DNA of 64,000 nt from Streptomyces sp. NBC_01232 (GCF_035989885.1 NZ_CP108518.1:2732501-2796500), one strand, 5' to 3'. Positions 35,151 to 43,989 are shown, numbered from the stretch's first letter. A program made the numbers and translations. The notes: generated by a model not told the origin, from the sequence alone.

Positions 35151-35580
35151 GACGGGTCAACTCCTTGTGGACGGCGAGCGCCCGGACCGATTCCGGAGCT
35201 CCGCCGACACCACGCTGACCTGCGGCGACGGGCGGGCGGAAGAGGCGCCGGGCGGGTCCACCCTGATAGGCGACAGCCCTGCCGGAACCCTCCGGCGGGG
35301 CCTTCGTCCGTGCGGAGTTGACGCCTCCGGAGACTGCCGGATGGACCCGCGGCCGTCCCTGCCGCCGTGCGGACGGGCCCGCGACCCGGTCAGCGACCCG
35401 GTCAGCGACCCGGTCAGCGGCACGTCCGGTGGCCGACCCGAACGTGTCATGCGCGAGCGGGTGCGGGAGCGGGCCGAGGGCGTCGGACGGCACGTCGCAA
35501 ACGGCTCAACGAAGCGGCCGTCACCCCGCCGGTCACAGGTACTCTGACCGCCCACTCGGCGTCGGAAGGGAGCCCCCGCG
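35151..35580. promoter_or_regulatory. Divergent region with 12-bp tandem repeats
   Basis: This 430-base region has no convincing gene. CGACCCGGTCAG is repeated exactly three times (35382-35393, 35394-35405, 35406-35417). The I36 gene and the TetR gene at 35581 diverge from it, so it should hold both promoters; the TetR protein may bind here, but I see no clean TetR palindrome. Confidence 0.4.
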
Positions 35581-36246
35581 GTGGTGATCGACGAGCGGCC
35601 GGCGACGGCCGCACCGGTGACCGGACTGCGCGAACGCAAGAAGCGGCGCACCCGGAACGCGCTGCTGCGCGCCGCCCTCCTGCTGTTCCTCTCCCAGGGG
35701 TACGAGCGCACCACCGTCGACGAGATCACCGACGCCGTGAACGTGTCCCAGCGCACCTTCTTCCGCTACTTCGCGAACAAGGAGGAGGTCGTCTTCGCCC
35801 TCCAGGAGCTGGTCGAGTCGCGGTTCGTCGCCGAACTGCACGCCCGGCCGGCCGCGGAGGGGCCCTTCGAGGCCATGCGGGGCGCGGCGCTCGCCGCCTG
35901 GGACACCGTTGAGGTGGCCCTGTCCGAGGTGGTCCCGGTCGATCTCTACATGCGCAGCTACCGGTTGATCGAATCCACCCCGGCCCTCCTCGCCGTGCAC
36001 CTGCGGCGCTCCACCGAGCTGGAGGAGCGGATCTCCCGGCTGATCGGCGCCCGCGAGGGCCTGGACGTGGACGCCGATCCGAGGCCGCGCGTCGCCGTCG
36101 CCGCGTTCTGCGGTGTGATGCGGGTCACTGGGCGGCTCTGGGGGCAGGGCGAGGACACCAGCGTGGAGTCGATCCGCCGGCTGACGGAGGCCTACCTCGA
36201 CCGGATCGGCCCGGCTCTGACCTCGAGTTGGCGCGGGCCCGCGTAG
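35581..36246 (+). CDS. TetR family transcriptional regulator
   Basis: A 221-residue protein from a GTG, starting MVIDERPATAAPVTGLRERK. The DNA-binding helices lie at about 22-65: TRNALLRAALLLFLSQGYER, TTVDEITDAVNVSQRTFFRY (helix-turn-helix) and FANKEEVVFALQELV. The variable C-terminal ligand domain contains DLYMRSYRLIESTPALLAVH. The AcrR-like QRTFFRYFANKEE core is typical. The regulated gene is unknown; the adjacent DUF1023 hydrolase lies downstream in the same direction. Confidence 0.9.
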   Translation: MVIDERPATAAPVTGLRERKKRRTRNALLRAALLLFLSQGYERTTVDEITDAVNVSQRTFFRYFANKEEVVFALQELVESRFVAELHARPAAEGPFEAMRGAALAAWDTVEVALSEVVPVDLYMRSYRLIESTPALLAVHLRRSTELEERISRLIGAREGLDVDADPRPRVAVAAFCGVMRVTGRLWGQGEDTSVESIRRLTEAYLDRIGPALTSSWRGPA

Positions 36247-36383
36247 CCGGACCGCGCGGGCCGTCGTCGTCCGGCGGCGCGGCTCCCGGCCCCCCCGCTC
36301 GGGCCTCACGGGGTCCCACGGTCGGCCGTGAGTCCGGTCACCCGGCACGCCCGGGGCGCAATACGTCTCATAGTCTGGTCGTA

Positions 36384-37619
36384 GTGAACGTGCCCGGCCT
36401 TGCCCACCCCACCGCTCTCGGCGCCGACCCGCGCCCTGCCGCCCTGCGCGCCCTGCTCGCGCTGGCGGTGGTGTTCATCATGCTGGCGACCACCGGCTGG
36501 ACGGCCGTGCACCGGCCCGAGGGGGGTACCCCCCTGCGGGTCGCCGCCCTCGGCGCCTGGGCCAAGGCCCGGATAGACGGCCGCCCGGTGCCTCCCGCGA
36601 ACGCCCCGGCCCGTACGGTGGCCCGTTTCTTCGCCGGCCTGGACGGCGCCCAGCGGGCCCGCCTCGCCGACGGCTACCCCCTCGTCGTCGGCAACCTCGA
36701 CGGGGTCCCGACGGCCGTGCGCTACCGGGCGAACCTGCAGGGTCTCGAAAAGGCCCGCCGGGTCGAGGAGGCGCGCAGCCGCGATGTCGCGCTGACCCCC
36801 GCCGACCGGGCCACGGCCACCCGGCGCTCCCACCGCTTCGCCTCGCTCGCCGAGCCCGGGCGGCAGATCCTCGCCTTCGACCCGACCGGTGGCGGCCGCG
36901 TCGCCGAGGTCTTCGGTGACCTCACCGTGGCCGAGCGCGTCTCGGTGATCGTCCCCGGCGTCGACACCGACGTGCTCACCTTCGAGCGCACCCAGCGCCG
37001 CCTGACCTCGCCGGTGGGCATGGCCGAGTCCCTGTACGCGGCCCAGCGCGCGGCCGCGCCGGACAGCCGGACAGCAGTCATCGCGTGGGCCGGCTACACG
37101 GCCCCCACCGGGGTCGGCGTGGACGCCGCCACCGGCCGCATGGCCTTCGACGGCGCCGTCCTGCTGAAGGACCTCACCACGACCCTGCCCGGGGACGCGA
37201 GCGTGGCGCTGTTCTGCCACAGCTACGGATCGGTGGTCTGCGGGGTCGCGGCGCACGAGCTGCCGCGCCGGGTGACGGACGTGGTGGTCGCGGGCAGCCC
37301 CGGGATGCGCGCGGAGAACGTCGCCGGGCTGCGCACCTCGGCGCGCGTCTGGGCCACGCGCGACGAGGGCGACTGGATCGCGGACGTCCCGCACCTGGAG
37401 GTCGGCGGGCTGGGCCACGGCGCCGATCCGGTGTCCCCGGACTTCGGCGCACGGCTGCTGTCCTCGGCCCGGGCCAGGAGTCACACCGGCTATTTCGCGC
37501 CAGGAACCGACTCGATGGACAATTTCGCCCGGATCGGAACCGGCGCGTTCGGTTCCGTTGTCTGCGCGACCGGCGACGACGCCTGTAGGCGCGGAATTTC
37601 CGGGACAGAGCAGGACTGA
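36384..37619 (+). CDS. DUF1023 alpha/beta hydrolase
   Basis: A 411-residue protein with a short N-terminus and one membrane/signal helix (LALAVVFIMLATTGWTAVH, about residues 23-41). An alpha/beta hydrolase domain follows: VSVIVPGVDTDVLTFE, IAWAGYTAPTGVGVDAATG and the nucleophile elbow VALFCHSYGSVVCGVAAHEL (Ser within CHSYGS), then VVAGSPGMRAENV and HTGYFAPGTDSMDNF. This matches DUF1023. Start chosen at a GTG; a TAGTCT element lies directly upstream, so the transcript may be nearly leaderless. Probably an exported esterase of unknown substrate. Confidence 0.85.
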   Translation: MNVPGLAHPTALGADPRPAALRALLALAVVFIMLATTGWTAVHRPEGGTPLRVAALGAWAKARIDGRPVPPANAPARTVARFFAGLDGAQRARLADGYPLVVGNLDGVPTAVRYRANLQGLEKARRVEEARSRDVALTPADRATATRRSHRFASLAEPGRQILAFDPTGGGRVAEVFGDLTVAERVSVIVPGVDTDVLTFERTQRRLTSPVGMAESLYAAQRAAAPDSRTAVIAWAGYTAPTGVGVDAATGRMAFDGAVLLKDLTTTLPGDASVALFCHSYGSVVCGVAAHELPRRVTDVVVAGSPGMRAENVAGLRTSARVWATRDEGDWIADVPHLEVGGLGHGADPVSPDFGARLLSSARARSHTGYFAPGTDSMDNFARIGTGAFGSVVCATGDDACRRGISGTEQD

Positions 37620-37694
37620 CGCGCGTAGAGGCGCGGAAATCGGGCCCCGCAACCGGGGGGACGCATGGGGGCACCGCCGATTACGATGTGCCGC

Positions 37695-38546
37695 ATGGGT
37701 GACGTACTGGCCGGAAATCATGCCGTCTGGGAGTTCGACTCGGACTCGGTGCTCATCCGCTTCGCACGGGGGATCAGAACGCCGAGGCTGCCAAGACTCT
37801 TCCACGCCCTCGGCACGCGCCGGATCCCCCTCGAAGCGGTGTCCGCCGTGACCGTGACCGAGGGGAAGCGGGACACCGTGGTGCTCCGCGCCGTCCCGCG
37901 GCCCGGCGCGGATCCGCTGATGGAAGCGGCCGCCGGGCAGCTCAAGGATGTCTGCGACCCGTACCGGCTGGTGCTGCCCGGCGACCGGGCGCCGCTCGCC
38001 GCCGCCTTCGCCGACGCGCTGCGCTCCCGGCTCGGGCCGGATGCCGACGAGCCGTCCTCCCGCTTCCTCGTCGACGTGCCGCAGCCGCCGCTGCACCTGA
38101 AGGCGTACGACGCCAGGGTGGGCTTCGACGGCTCGGCGATCACCTTCCAGTGGTCGCGCACGGGCGCCACCAGCACCAAGTGGAAGGCGGGCGATCAGCG
38201 CTATCCGCTGGCCGCTCTCACCGGCGTGGAGTGGTGCTCCCCCCAGGGCCCCGGCGGCCATCTGCGGCTGATGGTGCGGGACACCACCGGTGACCCCCGC
38301 CCGGACCACGACCTGTCCGCGGCCGTCTTCCGGGTGGGCTACGGGGCGGTGCACGAGTCGCTGCCGTTCGCCGCGGCCGTCCTGGCCGCCGTGCGCGGCG
38401 GCCGTACGCCGGTCGCCGCCGCGGTGCCGCGGGCCCGGTCCGGCGACGACCGGCTGCGGCACCTGAGCGAGCTGCACGCGGCGGGACTGCTCACGGACGC
38501 GGAGTACGCGGCGCTGCGGGACCGGTTCGCCGCCGAGTCGCTGTAG
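37695..38546 (+). CDS. DUF4429 domain protein with SHOCT tail
   Basis: A 283-residue soluble protein starting MGDVLAGNHAVWEFDSDSVL. Two DUF4429 pleckstrin-like repeats are visible: VLIRFARGIRTPRLPRLFHA with IPLEAVSAVTVTEGKRDTVV, and ARVGFDGSAITFQWSRTGA with YPLAALTGVEWCSPQGPGGH. The end, LRHLSELHAAGLLTDAEYAA, is a SHOCT oligomerisation motif. Such proteins are actinobacterial and of unknown role; the PH-like folds suggest lipid or protein binding. It lies 76 bases after DUF1023. Confidence 0.85.
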   Translation: MGDVLAGNHAVWEFDSDSVLIRFARGIRTPRLPRLFHALGTRRIPLEAVSAVTVTEGKRDTVVLRAVPRPGADPLMEAAAGQLKDVCDPYRLVLPGDRAPLAAAFADALRSRLGPDADEPSSRFLVDVPQPPLHLKAYDARVGFDGSAITFQWSRTGATSTKWKAGDQRYPLAALTGVEWCSPQGPGGHLRLMVRDTTGDPRPDHDLSAAVFRVGYGAVHESLPFAAAVLAAVRGGRTPVAAAVPRARSGDDRLRHLSELHAAGLLTDAEYAALRDRFAAESL

Positions 38547-38625
38547 CGGACCGGCCGTCCAGCGGCGGGCCGGCCCTCCGCACGGTGGACAGCCCTCCCC
38601 ACCGCGGACCGGCCCTCCCGCGGCC

Positions 38626-39648
38626 TCAGCCCTCGCGCACCGTCGAGGTGCTGCTCATGTCCGGGTAGCGGTCCCCGGCGACCTGCGCGGCGATCGGCTC
38701 CAGCAGGTCCAGCTCGGGCTGCGTGAGGGTGATCCGGGCCGCCCCGGTGTTCTCGCGCAGCCGGCCCGGCTTGCGGGTGCCCGGGATGGGGACCACGGTC
38801 AGCCCGTGGACCTGCGCCCGCTGCTGCACCCAGGCCAGGGCGATCTGGGCCGGGCTCGCCCCGCGCTCCTTCGCGATCTCCCGGACCGGGTCCAGCAGCG
38901 CCGCGTTGGTCTTCGCGTTGTCGCCGTTGAAGCGCGGCTGGAAGCGCCGGAAGTCGCCCTGGGAGAGGTCGGCGGAGGCGTCCGCGAAGGATCCGGTCAG
39001 GAAGCCCCGGCCGAGCGGGGAGTACGCGGCGATCGCCACGCCCAGCTCCGCGGCCGCGCCCACCGCGCTGCGCTCGACGTCCCGGCTGAACAGCGACCAC
39101 TCGGACTGGAGCGCCGCGATCGGGTGGACGGCGTGCGCCTCGCGCAGTTCCGCACCGGTGACCTCGCTGAGGCCCAGGTGGCGCACCTTGCCCTCCCGCA
39201 CCAGCTCCGCCATGGCGCCGACGGACTCGCTGAAGGGCACGGCCGGGTCGCGCCGGTGCATGTAGTACACGTCGATGACGTCCACGCCGAGCCGGCGCAG
39301 GCTGGCCTCCACGGACGCGCGGACGTAGGCGCGGTCGTTGCGGATGCCCCGGTGGTGCGGGTCGTCGGTGCGCTCTATCGCGAATTTCGTCGCGAGCGTG
39401 ATCCGGTCGCGGTGCGCGGCCACGAAAGGCGCCAGGAACTCCTCGTTCCGGCCTCGCCCGTAGATGTCCGCCGTGTCGAAGAGGGTGACCCCGGCGGCCA
39501 GCGCCGCCTCCAGGGTCTCCCGGGCCGCCGCCTCGTCCGTGTCCCCGTAGAACTCGCTCATGCCCATGCAGCCGAGCCCCTGGACGCCGACCAGCGGGCC
39601 GCCCCTGCCGAGCTCGACCTGTTCGAGGGTGGTGCCGTGCTCCGTCAT
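38626..39648 (-). CDS. Aldo/keto reductase
   Basis: A 340-residue (beta/alpha)8 reductase. VQGLGCMGMSEFYGDTDEAA is the AKR start; TLFDTADIYGRGRNEEFLAP carries the catalytic Asp and Tyr (about residues 55-74), ITLATKFAIERTDD the Lys. VDVIDVYYMHRRDPAVPFSE follows the His strand, and VVPIPGTRKPGRLRENTGAA binds NADPH. It reduces aldehydes or ketones. The ATG overlaps the stop of the MerR gene (ATGA), so the two form a coupled operon and the reductase is the probable target of that regulator. Confidence 0.93.
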   Translation of the reverse strand: MTEHGTTLEQVELGRGGPLVGVQGLGCMGMSEFYGDTDEAAARETLEAALAAGVTLFDTADIYGRGRNEEFLAPFVAAHRDRITLATKFAIERTDDPHHRGIRNDRAYVRASVEASLRRLGVDVIDVYYMHRRDPAVPFSESVGAMAELVREGKVRHLGLSEVTGAELREAHAVHPIAALQSEWSLFSRDVERSAVGAAAELGVAIAAYSPLGRGFLTGSFADASADLSQGDFRRFQPRFNGDNAKTNAALLDPVREIAKERGASPAQIALAWVQQRAQVHGLTVVPIPGTRKPGRLRENTGAARITLTQPELDLLEPIAAQVAGDRYPDMSSTSTVREG

Positions 39649-40043
39649 TGCTGTGCCTTCCCGGGTACCGTTTTCATGGCGTACATGTCGATCTTGCAGT
39701 CCAGTACGGCGAGTGCGTCCGTGAGCTCCGTGATCCGCGAGCGCACCTCGCGGCGCGTGCGTTCCAGCAGCTCCCGGCGCTCCTCGACCGTGTGCCCGCC
39801 CTCGCGGACCAGTTCGGCGTACCGGACCATGTCCGCCACCGACATGCCCGTGGCGCGCAGCTTGCCCACGAAGGCCAGCCAGTCCAGGTCCTTGTCGGTG
39901 AAGCGCCGCTGTCCCGAGTGGGAGCGGTCCACGTGCGGCATCAGGCCGATCCGCTCGTACCAGCGCAGGGTGTGCTGGGTCAGACCGGTCCGGGCCTCGA
40001 CCTCGCTGATCGTGTACCGCGTCTGCGTCAGGCTCTGGCTCAT
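39645..40043 (-). CDS. MerR family transcriptional regulator
   Basis: A 132-residue protein. The winged-helix part is RYTISEVEARTGLTQHTLRW with YERIGLMPHVDRSHSGQRRF (about 9-48), DKDLDWLAFVGKLRATGMSV follows, and a dimerisation coiled coil is ERRELLERTRREVRSRITEL. The pattern matches the YyaN/AdhR branch, which controls aldehyde or electrophile stress and aldo/keto reductases. One Cys remains (VLDCKIDMY). The gene is autoregulated from the palindromic promoter immediately upstream, and translation is coupled to the reductase gene. Confidence 0.93.
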   Translation of the reverse strand: MSQSLTQTRYTISEVEARTGLTQHTLRWYERIGLMPHVDRSHSGQRRFTDKDLDWLAFVGKLRATGMSVADMVRYAELVREGGHTVEERRELLERTRREVRSRITELTDALAVLDCKIDMYAMKTVPGKAQQ

Positions 40044-40049
40044 GGCCCC

Positions 40050-40080
40050 ACGCTAAAACCTTGGAGTGCACTCCAAGCAA
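40050..40080 (-). promoter_or_regulatory. MerR-type promoter and operator
   Basis: An 18-bp perfect palindrome, CTTGGAGTGCACTCCAAG, spans 40060-40077. It sits between a -35 TTGCTT (40080-40075) and a -10 TAGCGT (40055-40050), separated by 19 bp, the overlong spacing typical of MerR-controlled promoters. Six bases separate the -10 from the regulator's ATG (40043), which predicts a leaderless mRNA. The palindrome also lies in front of the divergent serine hydrolase. Confidence 0.85.
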
Positions 40081-40094
40081 GTAGGCTCGGCCCC

Positions 40095-40940
40095 ATGGAG
40101 AGCGTGGAGGCCGTGAGCGGCATGGACAGCCTGCGGATCATAGAGACCTGGCCGGTGCCGACCGCCGCGGCGGCCGTCGTACGGGCCGACGGGAGCCTCG
40201 CCGGCTCCCACGGGCCCGTCGACCACCGGTTCGCGCTGGCGTCGGTCACCAAACCGCTGGCCGCGTACGCCGCCCTCGTCGCGTACGAGGAGGGGGCGAT
40301 CGAGCTGGACGAGCCGGCCGGGCCCGAGGGGTCGACGGTCCGTCACCTGCTCGCGCACACCAGCGGCCTGGCCTTCGACGAGCACCGCGTGTCGGCCCCG
40401 CCCGGGCAGCGCCGGCTGTACTCGAACGCCGGTTTCGAGGACCTCGGCGACCACATCGCCAAGGCCACCGGCATCCCCTTCGGGGAGTACCTGCACCAGG
40501 CGGTCTTCGAGCCGCTGGGCATGACGCGGACCACCCTGGAGGGCTCGCCCGCCAAGGACGGCGTCTCCACCGTCTCGGACCTGCTGCGTTTCGCCGCCGA
40601 ACTGCAGGCGCCGCGGCTGCTGGACGTCCGCACGGTCGCCGAGGCCACCTCCGTCGTCCACCCCGGCCTCAAGGGCGTCCTGCCGGGCTACGGGCACCAG
40701 TCCCCCAACGACTGGGGCCTCGGCCTGGAGATCCGCGGCCACAAGTCCCCGCACTGGACGGGCGCTTCCTCCTCGCCGCGCACCTTCGGCCACTTCGGCC
40801 AGGCCGGCACCTTCCTGTGGGTGGACCCGGACGCGCGCGCCGCGTGCGTGGCACTGACCGACCGGGCCTTCGGCCCGTGGGCCGTCGAGGCCTGGACCCC
40901 CTTCACCGACGCGGTGCTGGCGGAGCTCCGCTCCAGCTAG
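40095..40940 (+). CDS. Serine hydrolase, beta-lactamase/PBP-like
   Basis: A 281-residue protein without a signal peptide. ALASVTKPLAAYAALVAYEE holds the S-x-x-K pair (SVTK, about residue 51), LLAHTSGLAFDEH the typical HTSGL motif, RRLYSNAGFEDLGDHIAK the Y-x-N motif, and FGHFGQAGTFLWVDPDARAA the HxGxxG-like segment near the end. This is a class C beta-lactamase-like esterase or peptidase fold. The divergent MerR palindrome may also control it. The stop codon lies in the following perfect hairpin. Confidence 0.88.
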   Translation: MESVEAVSGMDSLRIIETWPVPTAAAAVVRADGSLAGSHGPVDHRFALASVTKPLAAYAALVAYEEGAIELDEPAGPEGSTVRHLLAHTSGLAFDEHRVSAPPGQRRLYSNAGFEDLGDHIAKATGIPFGEYLHQAVFEPLGMTRTTLEGSPAKDGVSTVSDLLRFAAELQAPRLLDVRTVAEATSVVHPGLKGVLPGYGHQSPNDWGLGLEIRGHKSPHWTGASSSPRTFGHFGQAGTFLWVDPDARAACVALTDRAFGPWAVEAWTPFTDAVLAELRSS

Positions 40941-40994
40941 GTCGTCTCTTTCGGATCTTGCCGGGACGGACAAGATCCGAAAGAGACGACCTAG
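40937..40994. terminator. 24-bp perfect inverted repeat spanning two convergent stop codons
   Basis: 40937-40960 and 40971-40994 are exact inverted copies around a 10-base loop. The left arm starts with the TAG of the serine hydrolase and the right arm ends with the TAG (complement) of the pirin gene. It should terminate transcription from both sides. Confidence 0.92.
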
Positions 40995-41653
40995 GCCCCG
41001 TCGGGGAATTCCCAGATCAGCAGTTCCCCCGGGGAGCCGGCGACGACCTCCAGGTCGCGCTCGGCGGTGATCCGCGCCGAGTCCCCGGGGCCCAGCTCCG
41101 CCCCGTCCAGGCGCAGGTCCCCGCGCACCACGTGCAGGTACACCCGGTCCGCCGCCGGTACGGCGACGCGCTCGCCCGCGCCGGGCCGCCGGACGTGCAG
41201 GACGCCGCCGGCCGCGGGGACCTCGTAGGGCGCGCCGTCCGTGATCCCCCGGACCACCCCGTACGAGGGCTCGCCGCCCGCGGCGAGGGGCGCGAGCCAC
41301 ATCTGCACGAAGCGCAGCCGCCCGGCGCCGTCGTTGCGCTCCACGTGCCGCGCCCCCGATCCGGCGCTGAGCCGCTGCACGTCGCCGGGCCGGACCAGGC
41401 TCTTCTCGCCGGTGCTGTCCTGGTGGGTGAGCTCGCCCTCGATCACCCAGGTGACGATCTCGGTGTGGCTGTGCGGGTGCTCGTCGAAGCCGGCGCCCGG
41501 CGCGAGGGTCTCCTCGTTGCAGGCGAGGACCGGGCCGAAGCGCAGATTGTCCGGGTCGTAGAAGGCGCCGAAGGAGAAGGCGTGCCGGGTGGAGATCCCG
41601 GCGGCGGGGTCCCCGCCCTCGTACCGGTCGGCGCCGCGGCGAACATCAATCAT
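40991..41653 (-). CDS. Pirin family protein
   Basis: A 220-residue bicupin starting MIDVRRGADRYEGGDPAAGI. The N-terminal cupin has the metal site GFDEHPHSHTEIVTWVIEGE (three His and Glu, about residues 53-72) and GDVQRLSAGSGARHVERND. The C-terminal cupin is shorter and lacks a full metal site. Pirins bind Fe2+ or similar and act as quercetinases or regulators. It lies next to fasR in the same arrangement as I recall for S. coelicolor. Confidence 0.92.
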   Translation of the reverse strand: MIDVRRGADRYEGGDPAAGISTRHAFSFGAFYDPDNLRFGPVLACNEETLAPGAGFDEHPHSHTEIVTWVIEGELTHQDSTGEKSLVRPGDVQRLSAGSGARHVERNDGAGRLRFVQMWLAPLAAGGEPSYGVVRGITDGAPYEVPAAGGVLHVRRPGAGERVAVPAADRVYLHVVRGDLRLDGAELGPGDSARITAERDLEVVAGSPGELLIWEFPDGA

Positions 41654-41745
41654 GAAGGCCACCGTAGACCCAGCCGGGAGCCGGGGCGCGGGGCGGACAC
41701 GGGACCGGATCCCGCGCACCCGTCCCGATAAGGCAGTCTTGTCAC

Positions 41746-42963
41746 GTGCCCCAACCCGAACGTGAGCATTCGCCCGCCACCCATGCCGCGCATCCCGCTC
41801 CCGCCCATCCGCACACCGCGACGCTCCGCCGACTGGAGAAGTCCTCCGGACGGCTGGCGGCGAACGCGATCGCGCGGATGGACGAGACCCTGCCGTGGTA
41901 CCGGGCCATGCCGCCCGAGAACCGGTCCTGGATCGGCCTGGTCGCCCAGGCCGGTATCGCCGCGTTCACGGAGTGGTTCAGGCATCCGGAGACCCCGCAG
42001 GCGATCTCCACCGATGTCTTCGGGACGGCTCCGCGCGAGCTGACCCGGGCGATCACCCTGCGGCAGACGGTCGAGATGGTCCGCACCACGATCGAGGTCA
42101 TGGAGGCCGCGATCGAGGAGGTGGCTGCCCCGGGCGACGAGTCGATCCTGCGCGAGGCGCTGCTCGTGTACGCCCGGGAGATCGCCTTCGCGACCGCCCA
42201 GGTGTACGCGCAGGCCGCAGAGGCGCGCGGGGCGTGGGACGCCCGGCTGGAGTCCCTGGTCGTCAACGCCGTGCTGTCCGGCGAGGCGGACGAGGGTGCG
42301 CTGTCGCGGGCGGCGGCGCTGGGCTGGAACTCCCCGGAGCACGTGTGCGTGGTGCTCGGCACGGCGCCGGAGGGCGACAGCGAGCTGACGGTCGAGGCGA
42401 TCCGGCGCGCGGCCCGCCATCACAAGCTCCAGGTCCTCACGGGTGTGCTCGGGGACCGGCTGGTGGTCATCGCGGGTGGCAGCGACAACCCGATCCAGGT
42501 GGCCAAGTCGCTGATCGGGCCGTTCGCGGCGGGTCCGGTGGTGGCCGGACCGGTGGTGTCCGACCTGCTGAACGCAACGAAGTCGGCACAGGCCGCGGCG
42601 GCCGGGCTGAAAGCGTGCACGGCCTGGCAGGATGCCCCTCGGCCGGTCCTGGCGGACGATCTCCTGCCGGAACGGGCCATCGCCTCCGATCCCGCTGCCA
42701 GGGATCAACTGGTGGAGGAGATCTACAGACCACTGGAGGAGGCGGGGTCGGCACTACTGGAGACCCTGAGCGTCTACCTGGAGCAGGCCAGCAGCCTCGA
42801 AGGGGCGGCGCGGATGCTGTTCGTGCACCCCAACACGGTGCGCTACCGGCTCCGACGTGTGACCGACGTCACCGGATGGTCTCCTTCTGATGTCCGCTCG
42901 GCGTTCACGCTGCGGATCGCCCTGATTCTGGGGCGTCTGGCCGACGGCGATGCCCAGTCCTAG
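41746..42963 (+). CDS. fasR: FasR, PucR-type activator of fatty-acid synthesis
   Basis: A 405-residue protein from a GTG. It has a His/Pro-rich N-terminus, an effector region (RLEKSSGRLAANAIARMDET; WIGLVAQAGIAAFTEWFRHP) and a GGDEF-like middle. A C-terminal PucR helix-turn-helix follows: LETLSVYLEQASSLEGAARM, LFVHPNTVRYRLRRVTDVTG and SAFTLRIALILGRLADG. It sits 83 bases upstream of fabD in the same direction; the S. coelicolor orthologue activates the fabD-fabH-acpP-fabF operon. Confidence 0.9.
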   Translation: MPQPEREHSPATHAAHPAPAHPHTATLRRLEKSSGRLAANAIARMDETLPWYRAMPPENRSWIGLVAQAGIAAFTEWFRHPETPQAISTDVFGTAPRELTRAITLRQTVEMVRTTIEVMEAAIEEVAAPGDESILREALLVYAREIAFATAQVYAQAAEARGAWDARLESLVVNAVLSGEADEGALSRAAALGWNSPEHVCVVLGTAPEGDSELTVEAIRRAARHHKLQVLTGVLGDRLVVIAGGSDNPIQVAKSLIGPFAAGPVVAGPVVSDLLNATKSAQAAAAGLKACTAWQDAPRPVLADDLLPERAIASDPAARDQLVEEIYRPLEEAGSALLETLSVYLEQASSLEGAARMLFVHPNTVRYRLRRVTDVTGWSPSDVRSAFTLRIALILGRLADGDAQS

Positions 42964-42969
42964 ACTTTT

Positions 42970-42994
42970 GTCGGACATCAACAATTACCCCGAC
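42970..42994 (+). promoter_or_regulatory. Candidate FasR/fab promoter region
   Basis: GTCGG (42970-42974) and CCGAC (42990-42994) are inverted arms around an A/T-richer core in the 83-base gap between fasR and fabD. This is the natural place for the fab promoter and FasR site. The match to any FasR consensus is not established. Confidence 0.35.
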
Positions 42995-43046
42995 GGTTCT
43001 TCGTCCCTGTCCCCACCGGCGGCAGGGGCCATCCACAAGAGAGAGT

Positions 43047-43970
43047 GTGAGGGTGCTCGTACTCGTCGCTCCCGGCCAAGGCGCTCAGACGCCCGGCTTC
43101 CTGACTCCCTGGCTCGAACTTCCCGGTGCCGCCGACCGCGTCGCCGCGTGGTCGGACGCCATCGGGCTGGACCTTGCCCACTACGGCACGAACGCTGACG
43201 CCGAAGAGATCCGCGACACGGCCGTGGCCCAGCCCCTGCTGGTCGCCGCCGGTCTGCTGTCCGCCTCGGCGCTCGGTTCCCCGGCCGCCTTCGGCGCGGT
43301 CGCGGGCCACAGCGTCGGTGAGATCACCGCCGCCGCCTACGCCGGCGTCCTGTCCGAGGGCGACGCGCTGTCGTTCGTCCGGACCCGCGGCCTGGGCATG
43401 GCCGAGGCCGCCGCCGTCACCGAGACCGGCATGGCCGCGGTCCTCGGCGGTGACCGCGACGTGGTCGTCGCACACCTGGAGAAGCTGGGTCTGACGCCCG
43501 CCAACATCAACGGCGCGGGTCAGATCGTGGCCGCCGGCACCATGGAGCAGATCGCTGCCCTGGAGGCCGACAAGCCCGAAGGCTCCATGAAGGTCGTCGC
43601 CCTCAAGGTCGCGGGCGCCTTCCACACGCATCACATGGCCCCCGCCGTCGCCACGCTGGCCAAGGCCGCCGAGGCGCTCACCCCGGCGGACCCGGCGCTG
43701 AAGTACGTCTCGAACAAGGACGGCCTCGTCGTCACCACGGGCGCCGACGTCGTCGCCCGCCTGGTCGGCCAGGTCGCCAACCCGGTCCGCTGGGACCTGT
43801 GCATGGAGACGTTCGCCGAGCTGGGCGTCACGGGGATCATCGAGCTCTGCCCCGGTGGCACCCTGACGGGTCTGGCCAAGCGCGCGCTGAAGGGCGTACC
43901 GAGCGTGGGTCTGAAGACCCCGGACGATCTCGACAAGGCCGCGGCGCTCATCGCCGACCTGACGGCCTGA
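43047..43970 (+). CDS. fabD: Malonyl-CoA:ACP malonyltransferase
   Basis: A 307-residue protein starting MRVLVLVAPGQGAQTPGFLT. The nucleophile is S89 in VAGHSVGEITAAAYAG; the catalytic His is in GAFHTHHMAPAV, with GQG near the N-terminus and NINGAGQIVAAG binding the substrate. It moves malonyl from CoA to AcpP and is shared between fatty-acid and polyketide synthesis in streptomycetes. First gene of the fab operon; fabH follows 19 bases later. GTG at 43047 was chosen; GTG at 43053 (LVLVAPG) is also possible. Confidence 0.97.
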   Translation: MRVLVLVAPGQGAQTPGFLTPWLELPGAADRVAAWSDAIGLDLAHYGTNADAEEIRDTAVAQPLLVAAGLLSASALGSPAAFGAVAGHSVGEITAAAYAGVLSEGDALSFVRTRGLGMAEAAAVTETGMAAVLGGDRDVVVAHLEKLGLTPANINGAGQIVAAGTMEQIAALEADKPEGSMKVVALKVAGAFHTHHMAPAVATLAKAAEALTPADPALKYVSNKDGLVVTTGADVVARLVGQVANPVRWDLCMETFAELGVTGIIELCPGGTLTGLAKRALKGVPSVGLKTPDDLDKAAALIADLTA

Positions 43971-43989
43971 GAGAAGGAGCCCACACAGC

